Below, one piece after another: positions 17,316 to 27,542 of a stretch of DNA of 59,222 bases. The position numbers and the translations under genes were made by a program. Position 1 is the stretch's first letter; every line of letters begins with the position of its first letter. Source of the DNA: Spirochaetaceae bacterium (GTDB lineage Bacteria; Spirochaetota; Spirochaetia; Treponematales; Rectinemataceae); the NCBI GenBank assembly GCA_003452735.1, contig DMNL01000175.1, positions 1 to 59,222 on the forward strand. The letters are read 5' to 3'. The notes beneath the pieces are model-generated. The model ran no database searches and had not been told where the DNA came from. It worked only from the letters and a program-made list of their open reading frames with translations.

Positions 17316-19496
17316 ATGATAAACAAACTTGAATGTAAAATTGGCAACGAGATTCTTGTATTTGAAACAGGAAGAATGGCAAAGCAAGCAAATGGTGCTG
17401 TTTTTGCAACCTATGGCGGTAGTGCCGTTATAGCAACTATTTGCTGTTCGCCTACAGCTATAGAAGGTTTGGATTTTGTTCCGCTAACTGTTGAATATTC
17501 AGAGAAATATTATGCAGCAGGCAAGATCCCAGGTGGTTTCATAAAGAGAGAAACAAAGCCTAAAGATAGGGAAATTCTTGTTTCCAGAATAATCGATCGG
17601 CCTATGAGGCCATTATTTCACAAGGAATTTGGACGAGAAATCCAGATTGTTCCAACTTGTATCTCAGCTGACCAGATAAATCCGCCTGACATTATAGCAG
17701 CAAATGCTGCAAGCGCTGCAGTTCATATCTCCGACATACCTTTTGATGGGCCTGTAGGATGTGTACGTGTGGCACTTGTCGAAGATTCTTATATTTTGAA
17801 TCCTACTTATGAACAGATCGAGCAGGCCAAGCTAGAAATAGTAGTTGCCGGTACAGCACAAGGTATCACTATGGTAGAAGGTGGCTCTCGTGAAGCTTCG
17901 GAAGAAGAGATGATTCAGGCCATTGAAATGGCAAAAGAACCTATTTCGCAGATCTGCTCTACAATCGAAGAACTAAAGCGCATCGCTGGAAAAGAAAAAC
18001 TCGCGCTAGCCCCACTTTCCATAGAGTTGAACAAAAAAGATGAAATTCGCGAATGCGCCTATGAATTGCTATCAAAAGCTCTTTTCACGAAAATAAAGCA
18101 AGAGCGCGCTAAAGCTGTATCAGAAGCAATTTCTGCTGTCAAAGAAAAATTCGCAGATGATCTTAATGATGAAATTCAGATGAAGCTTTTTTCAAAATTG
18201 ATGGATGATCTCCAGTATGAGATCCTGCGATCCTCTATACTTGAGAAAGGATTGCGTGTCGATGGTCGCGGTCTGGAGGACATTAGGCCAATAACTTGCG
18301 AAATCGGCATATTGCCACGAACCCATGGTTCTGCACTGTTTACGCGTGGAGAAACTCAAGTGCTCGCCGTGACTACTCTTGGTACAGTATTCGATGAGCA
18401 GATATTCGATGATATCGAAGGAGATCGACGCGAGCGATTTATGCTGCACTATAATTTTCCACCCTTCTCTGTGGGAGAAGTTGGAAGACTTGGCACCGGA
18501 AGACGCGAAATTGGACATGGTGATCTTGCTCGCCGATCGATCGAACCGATGTTACCGCCAAAGGAGAGATTTCCATATACTATACGAGTTGTAGCAGAAG
18601 TGCTCGAATCCAATGGTTCTTCCTCTATGGCTACAGTGTGCTCTTCATCGATGTCGCTTATGCATGCTGGTGTGCCATGCAGCAAAGCTGTTGCAGGTAT
18701 AGCCATGGGCCTAATTACCGATGAAACACGCTATGCTATACTTTCTGATATTCTCGGCGATGAAGATCATCTTGGCGATATGGATTTTAAAGTAGCGGGC
18801 ACGAAAGATGGTATCACGGGTTTTCAAATGGATATCAAAATATCCAGTGTTTCGACGGAGATTCTTCGAAAAGCTCTAGAGCAAGCAAAGCAGGGTCGCC
18901 TTCATATCCTCTCTATTATGGAAAAGACTATTGCTGAACCACAGAGCGAAATCTCACCCTTTGCTCCTCAGGTGATAAATGCGCGAATCGATCCCGAAAA
19001 AATAGGCCTTGTGATCGGCCCTTCAGGCAAGAATATAAAGGCACTCTCTGAAAAATTCGATGTTCAGATTAACATCGATGAGGATGGATATCTTACAGTT
19101 TACGGTAAAGACCAGAAATCCGCCTATAGTGCTCGCGATGCTATTTTGGGAATGGTTGAGGAACCAGAAGTCGGAAAGATATATACAGGTACTGTTAAGC
19201 GGATCATGGATTTTGGCGCTTTTATCGAAATACTACCGGGTCGCGAAGGCTTATGCCATATTTCGAAGCTCTCAAAGGGACATGTAGACAAGGTTAGCGA
19301 TCTACTTAAAGAAGGAGACACTATCAAGGTCAAGCTCATGGAAATTGATCACCTTGGAAGGCTCAATCTTGCAGCTGTGGATGCGCTTGATGACAAAGGA
19401 CAGATAGCGCAGCGAGATACGAGACGAAATGAAAGACCTTCTGATCGACAGAGAGATATGCGGTCATCTCGCCATGATTCACATTGGGATAGGTAA
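17316..19496 (+). CDS. pnp: Polyribonucleotide nucleotidyltransferase (PNPase)
   Basis: 726 residues, AAGGAA ribosome site. Two RNase PH domains (first about 1-225, second about 310-540 with RTHGSALFTRGETQVLAV), an all-helical linker between them, a KH domain (IGLVIGPSGKNIKAL, about 560-620) and an S1 domain (VGKIYTGTVKRIMDFGAFIE, about 620-690). The tail is short and charged. PNPase degrades RNA 3' to 5' using phosphate and is a degradosome component. Intact and of usual length. Confidence 0.97.
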   Translation: MINKLECKIGNEILVFETGRMAKQANGAVFATYGGSAVIATICCSPTAIEGLDFVPLTVEYSEKYYAAGKIPGGFIKRETKPKDREILVSRIIDRPMRPLFHKEFGREIQIVPTCISADQINPPDIIAANAASAAVHISDIPFDGPVGCVRVALVEDSYILNPTYEQIEQAKLEIVVAGTAQGITMVEGGSREASEEEMIQAIEMAKEPISQICSTIEELKRIAGKEKLALAPLSIELNKKDEIRECAYELLSKALFTKIKQERAKAVSEAISAVKEKFADDLNDEIQMKLFSKLMDDLQYEILRSSILEKGLRVDGRGLEDIRPITCEIGILPRTHGSALFTRGETQVLAVTTLGTVFDEQIFDDIEGDRRERFMLHYNFPPFSVGEVGRLGTGRREIGHGDLARRSIEPMLPPKERFPYTIRVVAEVLESNGSSSMATVCSSSMSLMHAGVPCSKAVAGIAMGLITDETRYAILSDILGDEDHLGDMDFKVAGTKDGITGFQMDIKISSVSTEILRKALEQAKQGRLHILSIMEKTIAEPQSEISPFAPQVINARIDPEKIGLVIGPSGKNIKALSEKFDVQINIDEDGYLTVYGKDQKSAYSARDAILGMVEEPEVGKIYTGTVKRIMDFGAFIEILPGREGLCHISKLSKGHVDKVSDLLKEGDTIKVKLMEIDHLGRLNLAAVDALDDKGQIAQRDTRRNERPSDRQRDMRSSRHDSHWDR

Positions 19497-19613
19497 TCAT
19501 CGAATAATATGATATGTTTGAAAATTGGTCTATTTCTTCTTTGAAAGCTATCACTATAAACGAGATATTCTATGATATAGACCTAATTTTTATAGCAATA
19601 AGGGTATTCTAGA

Positions 19614-20069
19614 ATGATGAAACCTGAAGAAAGAGCAATAGGAGTTATAATTGCGCTCTCCGAAGGAGCACAGATGCCTCAATACGCTACAGATCATGCA
19701 GCAGGAGCAGATCTCTATGCTGTTCTAGAAAATCCCTTAGTGCTGGAACCTTTATCGAGAGCATTGATCCCCACGGGTCTTAGAATTGCTCTGCCTTTAG
19801 GATATGAGGCTCAAATCAGGCCTAGATCAGGATGGGCGTATCGGCATGGTATCACCTGCCTAAACGCTCCTGGAACTATTGATAGCGATTATCGGGGAGA
19901 AATCAAGGTAATTCTCATCAACCTGAGTGACAAACCATTTGTTATCGAGAATGGTGATCGAATTGCACAGCTGGTCATTGCTCCTGTAGTTCATGCCAAT
20001 TTTTCGATCTCCCCTCAGCTCGATGATACTACTCGTGGAGCCGACGGTTTTGGATCGACAGGCCGTTGA
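19614..20069 (+). CDS. dut: dUTP diphosphatase (dUTPase)
   Basis: 151 residues. All five trimeric dUTPase motifs are present: [42 protein letters not shown] and the C-terminal glycine-rich arm [11 protein letters not shown]. It hydrolyses dUTP to dUMP, keeping uracil out of DNA and feeding dTMP synthesis. Two adjacent ATGs (19614, 19617) are possible starts; AAGGG lies upstream. lptF starts 24 bases after the stop. The 117-base gap after pnp shows no clear terminator or promoter. Confidence 0.95.
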   Translation: MMKPEERAIGVIIALSEGAQMPQYATDHAAGADLYAVLENPLVLEPLSRALIPTGLRIALPLGYEAQIRPRSGWAYRHGITCLNAPGTIDSDYRGEIKVILINLSDKPFVIENGDRIAQLVIAPVVHANFSISPQLDDTTRGADGFGSTGR

Positions 20070-20093
20070 GATAAGACCGGGATACAAGTTGAG

Positions 20094-21422
20094 ATGAAAG
20101 AACGGCCCTCATTCACACTCTGGCGGATGACAATTTCAGAGATAATCACTTCGTTTTTGGGTACATTTCTATTTTTCTTTATTGTATTCCTTATCAATCA
20201 GGTGCTGCTCTTTGCTGAGGACATTTTATCAAGGGGCGCCGATCTCTTATCGGTAGCCAAGTTGCTTTTCTATTCCTTACCTACCATACTCGCAATCACT
20301 ATCCCTTTTTCCATATTAGCAGCTACGCTAATGACATCGTCGCGACAAAATGCCGATAACGAATACCTAGCAAGCTCATCTTTGGGGATAAGGCCTCTTT
20401 GGTTATATGTGCCTTTTCTTATAATTGGATTAGCTGTTTCTATTGGATCTTTTTGCCTCAATGAATGGTCTATACCTCGCGCTGCTCAAGGCTTCAAGAA
20501 TGAATATGCAGAACTTATTCAGAAATCTGCTAAAGTTGAACTGGCTCCCTATTCGATCAGTAAATATGGAGAAAAGCTGATTGTCACTGGTGGAGCAATA
20601 GAGGGTTCATCCGCAAGCCGATTACAGGATGTACTTATTATCGATCAGTCCGGAGGGTACGATTCTGATACTGTCATAGCGGATGATGTGGGGATAGAAT
20701 TCTCTAAGGATTCCCTTATGGCTATTCTAAATATGAACAATTTTACAGAACTAAAAAAACTCAATGCTGGTTCTGCAGGAGATTTTTCAGTGACTAAGGC
20801 GGGAGCTGCAGAAATTCGAATTAGGATTCGCGAACCTTTAATTAACTATAGTAGCACAGCTCCTTCTGAGATGTCTTTGCTGATGCTAGCAAACAAAATA
20901 AAAGAAAAAGAACGGATGCTTGATGATCGGATTAAAGAAAAGGCTTCCCAAGAAGCCACTACACTCGATAGATTAAGGCTGAATTATGATTTGATAGCAA
21001 TTGAGACTCAGCAAAAAGAATCAACGAATAAAAACGGCTCATTGCAATTGCTACAAAATGATCTAACATCTCTTGTCAATAAGATGAGGTCGCTTAAAAA
21101 TCAAAAAATTAGCGATGCATCACTTCAGGTCTATCGCCTCGAATATGAGAAAAAATTAGTCCTTCCTTCTGCTTGCTTCTTCTTTGCGCTTTTAGCACTC
21201 CCATTAGGAATTGGATCAAAGAGAGCAGGGCGTGCGGCTGGTTTTGGTATTGCCCTATTGCTTTCGGTAATTTACTGGGCACTACTATTCTTAGGTCAGA
21301 CCCTAGGTTATCGCCAGAATACTAATCCTGTAATTTCGATGTGGATGCCAAATTTTGTTATGTTGCTCGCTACCTGTTCTTTATGGATAGTCAGAAAGAT
21401 AAAAACTGGGCATTTCCTATGA
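20094..21422 (+). CDS. lptF: LPS-export-type permease LptF (YjgP/YjgQ family) with coiled-coil insertion
   Basis: 442 residues. Three N-terminal membrane segments (about 15-45, 58-85, 105-130), a periplasmic region, then three C-terminal segments (about 360-435, starting LVLPSACFFFALLALPLGIG). This is the YjgP/YjgQ topology of LptF/LptG, the inner-membrane partners of the LptB ATPase that drive LPS or similar lipids to the outer membrane. Between the periplasmic beta domain and membrane segment 4 lies a ~75-residue charged helical insert (about 265-340). The stop overlaps the lptG start (ATGA). Confidence 0.85.
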   Translation: MKERPSFTLWRMTISEIITSFLGTFLFFFIVFLINQVLLFAEDILSRGADLLSVAKLLFYSLPTILAITIPFSILAATLMTSSRQNADNEYLASSSLGIRPLWLYVPFLIIGLAVSIGSFCLNEWSIPRAAQGFKNEYAELIQKSAKVELAPYSISKYGEKLIVTGGAIEGSSASRLQDVLIIDQSGGYDSDTVIADDVGIEFSKDSLMAILNMNNFTELKKLNAGSAGDFSVTKAGAAEIRIRIREPLINYSSTAPSEMSLLMLANKIKEKERMLDDRIKEKASQEATTLDRLRLNYDLIAIETQQKESTNKNGSLQLLQNDLTSLVNKMRSLKNQKISDASLQVYRLEYEKKLVLPSACFFFALLALPLGIGSKRAGRAAGFGIALLLSVIYWALLFLGQTLGYRQNTNPVISMWMPNFVMLLATCSLWIVRKIKTGHFL

Positions 21423-22564
21423 TGCCGAAAAAGAAAACAGAGCAAAGCATAGCTCAACAGAAATTAGCAAATCGGCAAGCGACTCAATTTTTACCGATAA
21501 TTCTGTGGAGAGCCTTGTTGAAAAAAGTATTCATCTGGACAATTGGAGGAACTTTATTTCTTTCGCTTGTGGTATCTCTTGCAGAACTCTTTTCTCTTTT
21601 ATGGAAATTTCTTGCTCAGAATGCCCTTTTTTGGGATATTGTCTTTTGGATTGGCCTCGGAATTACTAATCATATGGTCGATACCTTGCCAGTAGCTTTT
21701 CTTTTTGCAATAGTATTCGTTTTAGGAGATTGGCATGCAAACCATGAACTTGAGGCTGTTTTTAGTGCAGGAATATCACTGCAACGCTTGTTGATACCTA
21801 TCTTAGCTATTTCGATGATATTATGCGCTGCTGAGTTTTGCTTTACAAATTATGTATCTATTCCTTTTTCAAGAACCAGAAACGATCTGCAGTCGAGGAT
21901 GCTCAAAGAGTCCGCAGGCAAACAAACGGTTCCTGGACTTATCGTTGATGGAGGAAAACAAGTCTATACTTATAGATATTTTGATGAAAAAAATCTTCGT
22001 CTATATGATGTATCAGTAATAGAAAGAGACACTGATGGAAATCTGACAAGAAAGATCTCTGCAGTAAATGCAAAATGGGAGCAAGGGGCGTGGGTTTTTG
22101 CCAATCCAACCATTTATAAAAGACAAGATAATGATTGGCTATTTTTAAAATTTGAGAATTTTTCGGATCCAATGATAAGAGAACCACCTTCAAGCTTCAC
22201 AAGACCTAGTATGAATCCTCGGCTTTTGAGCATGAAAGAGCTAAATAAACATATAGAATTCCTAAAAACTTCTGGACTTCCCATTGTAGATGCAGAGGTT
22301 GAGAAGCAGAAAAGATTATCTTTTTCCTTGACTCCTTTGATTGTTGTTGGCCTTGCCGCTGCTTTCTCAGGTCGTTTCAAGAAAAGTGTTTTTCTATTGA
22401 GCTTGCTTTTTAGCTTATGTAGCGCAACTCTATACTATGTAGCACAGATGATAGCTTCTGTATCTGCTAAATCAGGCTTGGTTAGCCCGACAATATCTAT
22501 ATGGGCTGTAATTATTGTTTTTAGTGCTATATCAGCAATATCTTATTTGAGCGCTAGAACTTAA
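21419..22564 (+). CDS. lptG: LPS-export-type permease LptG (YjgP/YjgQ family)
   Basis: 381 residues from ATG 21419, which overlaps the lptF stop; the second ATG at 21422 is also possible, and the open frame further upstream lies inside lptF. Same six-segment topology as LptF, including a C-terminal block LSFSLTPLIVVGLAAAFSGRFK. Paired with LptF it forms the permease of the lipid extractor. The helical insert of lptF is absent. Which of the two is formally LptF or LptG cannot be fixed without alignment. tgt follows with its own promoter-like sequence. Confidence 0.82.
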   Translation: MMPKKKTEQSIAQQKLANRQATQFLPIILWRALLKKVFIWTIGGTLFLSLVVSLAELFSLLWKFLAQNALFWDIVFWIGLGITNHMVDTLPVAFLFAIVFVLGDWHANHELEAVFSAGISLQRLLIPILAISMILCAAEFCFTNYVSIPFSRTRNDLQSRMLKESAGKQTVPGLIVDGGKQVYTYRYFDEKNLRLYDVSVIERDTDGNLTRKISAVNAKWEQGAWVFANPTIYKRQDNDWLFLKFENFSDPMIREPPSSFTRPSMNPRLLSMKELNKHIEFLKTSGLPIVDAEVEKQKRLSFSLTPLIVVGLAAAFSGRFKKSVFLLSLLFSLCSATLYYVAQMIASVSAKSGLVSPTISIWAVIIVFSAISAISYLSART

Positions 22565-22575
22565 ACATGTATTAT
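22547..22575 (+). promoter_or_regulatory. Candidate tgt promoter
   Basis: TTGAGC (22547-22552), 17-base spacer, TATTAT (22570-22575). Predicted start about 22582 gives a ~23-base leader containing GAGG before the tgt ATG. The -35 lies in the last codons of lptG. Confidence 0.45.
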
Positions 22576-22604
22576 ATTGTATTCTTATTGAGGTAAGTCC
22601 ATAG

Positions 22605-23750
22605 ATGATTGAATCGATTTTTCAAGAGATGCACAGAGATCCTTCATGCTCTGCGAGAACTGGTCTACTTTCTCTTCCACATGGAAATGTACAAACTCCT
22701 GCATTTATGCCTGTAGGAACAAATGCTACAGTAAAAGCTGTAGAACCAAGGGATTTAGAGTCTATGGGATTTTCCTTGATTCTAGCTAATACATACCATC
22801 TTTTCCTAAGGCCAGGGCCAGAGGTTATATCCAAAGCAGGCGGTTTGCACGGCTTCTCTGGCTGGCAAAAAAATTTCCTTACAGATTCCGGAGGATTTCA
22901 GATATTTTCGCTTCCTCAGTTCAGAAAAATACTAGATGAAGGAGTACGTTTTAAATCGCATATCGATGGCTCTTCTCATATTTTAACTCCAGAGAATGTG
23001 GTTGACATTCAGACTGCATTTAATTCCGATATTCAAATGGCATTAGATATTTGTGCGCCTTGGGGTGAAAGCGAAAACAAAGCATATAGAGCAACCATGT
23101 TGACCTATGATTGGGCAAAGCGAGCAAAAACTCAATGGCTTTCTCAGCGAGAAAGTGGTTACCAAGGATATCTTTTTGGTATCGTACAGGGCAATTTTTT
23201 TAGAGAACTTAGAAAAATGAGTGTGGAACAAATTGCTTCTTTGGACTTGCCAGGAATCGCTATAGGAGGACTTTCTATAGGAGAACCAAAAGAAGCATAT
23301 ATTGAATACCTTAACTTTACCGCAGCTCTTTTGCCATCAGATAAACCCCGATATCTAATGGGCATAGGAACACCAGATTACATCATAGAGGCAGTACGAA
23401 ATGGTATAGACATATTCGACTGCGTTTATCCTACCAGAACAGCCAGAAATGGCTTATTATTCACTTCCAAGGGCCAAATTACAATTAAAAAAGCTATGTA
23501 TAAAAAAGATTTCGAGCCTATAGATCCTGATTGTAGTTGCAGAGTATGCAAGACTTATACACGTGCCTATTTACATCATCTTTTCAGGAACAATGAAATC
23601 CTTTATTCAATGCTTGCAAGTCAACACAACTTACATTTTATGGCAGATTTTGCTTCAAAGATTCGCCAAGCGATCCAAGCAGATAGCTTTGAATCATTTG
23701 CTAGAGGATTTCTTGATACCTATAATGCTGGCATGGAAGCACAAGAATAA
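22605..23750 (+). CDS. tgt: tRNA-guanine transglycosylase
   Basis: 381 residues. Conserved features: FMPVGTNATVKAV, LTDSGGFQ with the catalytic Asp, GGLSIGEP, GIDIFDCVYPTRTARNG with the nucleophilic Asp, and the zinc site CSCRVCKTYTRAYLHHL. Tgt exchanges G34 of His, Asp, Asn and Tyr tRNAs for the queuosine precursor preQ1. A GAGG ribosome site precedes the ATG. The tRNA-Tyr(GTA) at 42326 is an expected substrate. Confidence 0.96.
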   Translation: MIESIFQEMHRDPSCSARTGLLSLPHGNVQTPAFMPVGTNATVKAVEPRDLESMGFSLILANTYHLFLRPGPEVISKAGGLHGFSGWQKNFLTDSGGFQIFSLPQFRKILDEGVRFKSHIDGSSHILTPENVVDIQTAFNSDIQMALDICAPWGESENKAYRATMLTYDWAKRAKTQWLSQRESGYQGYLFGIVQGNFFRELRKMSVEQIASLDLPGIAIGGLSIGEPKEAYIEYLNFTAALLPSDKPRYLMGIGTPDYIIEAVRNGIDIFDCVYPTRTARNGLLFTSKGQITIKKAMYKKDFEPIDPDCSCRVCKTYTRAYLHHLFRNNEILYSMLASQHNLHFMADFASKIRQAIQADSFESFARGFLDTYNAGMEAQE

Positions 23751-23817
23751 ATGATGTAAATCAAGCAATAACAATCTAGGCCCTTAGTAATTCTTACTAT
23801 TAACTTTCTTAAAAACC

Positions 23818-26505
23818 CTAGAAATCTGCTTTTTCAACCTTTAAAACCTCATAGCTGAATTTACGCTCGTTGATGGTAAAGCTCAGTTTTTCGCCAGTCT
23901 TATGATTGAGCAAGTGTTTACCCAAAGGAGAAAGATAAGAAATTATCTGGTGATCTGGATCAGATTCCCACGGTCCGAGAATTGTAAAAGATTCATTCTC
24001 GCCAGTTATTAAATTCTTTAGCAAAATTTTTGTGCCAAAAGAAATACTAGAGCTGTCTATCTGATCCGAATCGATGATCTGGGCTCGATCGAGTTCGCTT
24101 TTAAGTTTGCCTACTTTAGAGTTGAGTTCATCTTGCCTTTCCTTAGCTGCTTTGTATTCTGCATTTTCTCGCAAATCGCCCAAAGAGAGGGCATAGGCTA
24201 TTTCTTTCTGGTTTGCAGGAACATCTACTTCCATTATATGTCCAAGAAGACGTTTTTTCTCATCATATTTGTTTGCTGTCACCATTAAACCTCGCGAAAC
24301 AGTTAGCCTTTCATTGCCATCGTAGAATTTTATATTAGGAAAGCGCTCGCTGATCTTTTTCTTCAAATCAAGCTTGATAGCTGGATCGACTTCTTTTATG
24401 TCGGATAGCATCGAATAGACTCTCTCGACAACTTGTTGAGGAGCTTCTTGAAGGAATTCCTCTAAATCCTTTTCTTTGAAGAGAATATTTTGTACAAGCT
24501 TATTGATCTTCCGGTTTTCTGTCGTATCTTTATGGCTATCGATTTCCTTGAATGTTATATCTAGTATATGTAAAAGGGTAAGAATAATTTTTTCTCGCAC
24601 AATGCCAAGTTCCTTCATCCAAGGCTTGTCTTTTAAATCTTTAGCAAGCCATATGAAAGCTTCTCGCATATCCTTATAATTCTCTACGATATACATAGCC
24701 ATTCGCTTGAGTTTTTCTTCATGGCCATTAGACTCAAGTGCATCAAGCATTTTTACAGATCTGGCATAAGGCAAAAGCTGAATATAGATGTCTGGCCAGC
24801 TTGGAATAAAAAGCTTAATGTTCTGAATGAACTGGTTCTTGAGCTCCGTATCTTTCAGTCCAAGATAGACTGCGACAATATTATCCTTGATCTGATCAAA
24901 AAGGTCGACAAATCGCATTGTCACATATTGTTGCATTCTTGGATATCGTCCGGACAGCTCTTTTAAGAGTAGGTAAGAACCGACGACAAATTCGTTTACC
25001 TGTGTCAATTTCAGGAATGAAACAAAATAAGACAGCATTTCTTCAAAATAATCGGTGTCGACTTCCTCGCTCATTTCTAGATAATCTCTAAAATACTGGA
25101 CCCTAGAAAAAAAGTTTTTCTCCGCCTTAAACTGCGCATAGATTTTTTCTTCGAAGGATAGAGGCCTGTCGCGCACGATAAAAGTAGAAATATCGTCCTG
25201 GGCATTTCCAAACATAGGATCTGTCTTGAGTATTTCTTTGGCACGAGTACTCCATGAATTCCACTCAGATATAGAAAGAACAGAAGGCACAAGCTCAGCT
25301 TTGATGCGTTTCATATCAGCGCGATTATCGAAGCTTTTGATTATGATTTTAATTGTCCAGGCTGGGTCTGCCTTTACTTTTTCTCTTAATTTTTCTCGAG
25401 GCCAGGTTGCTTTTAGAACCCATATATGATCCTTGGAAAGAGTAATGAGGCTATCGAAAGCCATTTTCAGCGACATGTGATGATTGCGCGATTTTGCAAA
25501 ATCAATAACAACCTCATCGTTGGTGATATTAGAAATTCTTCCAATATTCCATGTCCTATGGAAGACATAATTTCCTCTATCAAAGGCAATACGTTTTTCG
25601 AAGTCGGCAATTGCCTCATGGAGAGAGCGATAGGATTGGGTGAGGTTCGAAAGCTTTACACATTCATCGAACATTGAATGTCCAGAGTAGATATTTGAGT
25701 AGCACTCGAGGAATTCTTTGCGTAAGGCAGGATTGCGCTCGTCATATTCCACGATAAGCTTGAGAATGCTCAATGCGGTATCCCATTTTTCATTCTTCTT
25801 ATACCAATCATATAAATCCATTAAAATTGTGGCAGCTTTTTCTGGCGAAACCTGCTTTGCAATTTTTTTCTGTGCATGGATAAAAAAGTCATAATCCTCA
25901 GGCGAAAGTTGAATAAGTTTATGCCATAATTCTTTTATATTCGAAAAGAGTCCTTTATTAATATAGCGAATAAGAGCTTTCTTATAGAAATCTATAGCTT
26001 CTTCTGTTAAGCCATTCTTTTCCTTCCATTCTGCAATAAGTTGTGCTAATTCAGCTTCTTCGGTATCGATTCGTACAAGACTTTCCCATACTGCATATCG
26101 CTGCTCAATCTTATTCTCTGCAGTATAGCATTCTGCTAATCGAACTAGGGCAATACGGTTTTCTCCAAAATCTAATATTCGGTTGCAGATATATTCGACA
26201 ATATTACTTTTCTTGCTTTCTGCAAATAAATCCATCAACTGAACAAGATAAGATTCATCAGCTGGCTGGCGCATGATATTTAGCATTCCAGCGACATATA
26301 ATGCAATAACGCTATTCTTTGTTTGAGATAGGTGTTCCACGCAAATCTTGATGATATCATCAGCCCCATTCTGGGCCATTATTTCCTCAATAAAGCGATC
26401 TAGTTCTTTCAGGTTGGCGACAGAGTAGTTCGCCATAAGGGTTCTTGTCCATTTCTCTTCATTCAACATGAGCTGTAGTTTTTCACTTAATGGAGACTGA
26501 TCCAT
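23818..26505 (-). CDS. greA: Large GreA-domain transcription elongation factor fused to a long helical N-terminus
   Basis: 895 residues; canonical GreA is about 160. Only the last ~160 residues are GreA: coiled-coil stalk with GDLRENAEYKAAKERQ (the acidic tip that reaches into the RNA polymerase secondary channel) and the C-terminal FKBP-like domain ending FSYEVLKVEKADF. The first ~730 residues are helical with TPR-like segments and an internal stretch (about 315-380). I recall similarly oversized GreA proteins in Treponema, so this is probably lineage-typical rather than a local accident. GreA stimulates RNA cleavage by backtracked polymerase. Strong AGGAGA ribosome site; the TPR gene lies 18 bases upstream in the same operon. 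Confidence 0.88.
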   Translation of the reverse strand: MDQSPLSEKLQLMLNEEKWTRTLMANYSVANLKELDRFIEEIMAQNGADDIIKICVEHLSQTKNSVIALYVAGMLNIMRQPADESYLVQLMDLFAESKKSNIVEYICNRILDFGENRIALVRLAECYTAENKIEQRYAVWESLVRIDTEEAELAQLIAEWKEKNGLTEEAIDFYKKALIRYINKGLFSNIKELWHKLIQLSPEDYDFFIHAQKKIAKQVSPEKAATILMDLYDWYKKNEKWDTALSILKLIVEYDERNPALRKEFLECYSNIYSGHSMFDECVKLSNLTQSYRSLHEAIADFEKRIAFDRGNYVFHRTWNIGRISNITNDEVVIDFAKSRNHHMSLKMAFDSLITLSKDHIWVLKATWPREKLREKVKADPAWTIKIIIKSFDNRADMKRIKAELVPSVLSISEWNSWSTRAKEILKTDPMFGNAQDDISTFIVRDRPLSFEEKIYAQFKAEKNFFSRVQYFRDYLEMSEEVDTDYFEEMLSYFVSFLKLTQVNEFVVGSYLLLKELSGRYPRMQQYVTMRFVDLFDQIKDNIVAVYLGLKDTELKNQFIQNIKLFIPSWPDIYIQLLPYARSVKMLDALESNGHEEKLKRMAMYIVENYKDMREAFIWLAKDLKDKPWMKELGIVREKIILTLLHILDITFKEIDSHKDTTENRKINKLVQNILFKEKDLEEFLQEAPQQVVERVYSMLSDIKEVDPAIKLDLKKKISERFPNIKFYDGNERLTVSRGLMVTANKYDEKKRLLGHIMEVDVPANQKEIAYALSLGDLRENAEYKAAKERQDELNSKVGKLKSELDRAQIIDSDQIDSSSISFGTKILLKNLITGENESFTILGPWESDPDHQIISYLSPLGKHLLNHKTGEKLSFTINERKFSYEVLKVEKADF

Positions 26506-26523
26506 TCTATTCTCCTCTCTTCG

Positions 26524-27480
26524 TTATTCTATGTATGATTCATAAATTGATTGATCGATAATCTTGATCTTGAGCAACACTGAATGCAATTCTTTAGCAT
26601 CCTCTCGGGCCTTTAGATGATCCGCCATCCAAAAATATTTATTTAGAAGGCGGGGAACAAGGCTCGATCCTTGCTGAAGTGATTCTCTTAATTGAATCTC
26701 AAGTTGACGTGCAGAGGCCGAAATTCGATTGAATTCAGCGCTGCTCAATTCTCTTTTAATATTGAATACACCCCATATTTCTGCATAAACTGGGATCCAT
26801 TCAGCAATATCATCTCCAGAATACCCTAGTTCTTTTATATTTTCAATGATCTTAAAGATTAATTCAGACTCCAAAAAATCAATTTCTATAGCTTGTGGAT
26901 CAATAAAAAAAGCTTCTCTGAATAAGGCTTTAGAAAGACGTGCTTCGCCTGACATAGCATATACATCGGCCAATTCAGCAAGAATGCTTGCATCGTTTCG
27001 TCTACCTTGGGCTGCCCTTTCAAGATGAATAAGAGCTGTCTCTATATCTCCCGTAGCTTTCCTGGCTCTGCCTAACCTTAGATCTAGCAATGGCCCAAGG
27101 GAATCTTTTTCTTCATCTGGAATCGCAAGGTACTGATCAAGAGCAAGCCCAAATATGAATCTCCTATAAACATAGCGAGCAGTATCGAAGGAGTCCCCTA
27201 TATGAGAAAGAAATAACATGAATTTTTTCCAGGAGCTACAGAGAAAATCTCCACGCTCCAAAAGATTCCCTGTTTCAGGCATTTGCGAGATAAGATCCTT
27301 CCAGAAATGAAGACACTTCATTGCAAATAGAACTTCTGGGTGTTCAAAATCTGCTTTCAGAGCATTCTCAAGGAAGAAATCTGCACTTTGCATATCTGCA
27401 TTCTTTAGGCTTTCATAAGCCAGATCAAGATTTTCTTCGGCTGTGGTTGCTTCTTCCTTGAGACGAGGCAGATGGGCCAT
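26524..27480 (-). CDS. TPR-repeat protein upstream of greA
   Basis: 318 residues, no signal peptide or membrane segment, so probably cytoplasmic. Helical, with TPR-like repeats at about 20-60 (NLDLAYESLKNADMQSADFF) and 125-200 (LRLGRARKATGDIETALIHL). Function unrecognised. It is co-directional with the greA fusion (18-base gap) and preceded by AAGGAG and a good promoter. Since the greA product also has a helical repeat N-terminus, the two may interact; that is inference from position only. Confidence 0.65.
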   Translation of the reverse strand: MAHLPRLKEEATTAEENLDLAYESLKNADMQSADFFLENALKADFEHPEVLFAMKCLHFWKDLISQMPETGNLLERGDFLCSSWKKFMLFLSHIGDSFDTARYVYRRFIFGLALDQYLAIPDEEKDSLGPLLDLRLGRARKATGDIETALIHLERAAQGRRNDASILAELADVYAMSGEARLSKALFREAFFIDPQAIEIDFLESELIFKIIENIKELGYSGDDIAEWIPVYAEIWGVFNIKRELSSAEFNRISASARQLEIQLRESLQQGSSLVPRLLNKYFWMADHLKAREDAKELHSVLLKIKIIDQSIYESYIE

Positions 27481-27512
27481 TAGAATATTTTTCTCCTTAG
27501 ACTGCTATTTAG

Positions 27513-27542
27513 ATAGTATCCGAGCCTTGAATTTTTCGTCAA
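27513..27542 (-). promoter_or_regulatory. Promoter of the TPR-greA operon
   Basis: Read on the minus strand: TTGACG (27542-27537), 18-base spacer, TACTAT (27518-27513). Transcription would start near 27506, giving a ~26-base leader with AAGGAG. Confidence 0.5.

Noticed and set aside
23785..23799. TAGTAA-TTC-TTACTA inverted repeat as tgt/greA terminator
   Set aside because: Only a 6-bp AT-rich stem with no proper T-run; too weak to call.
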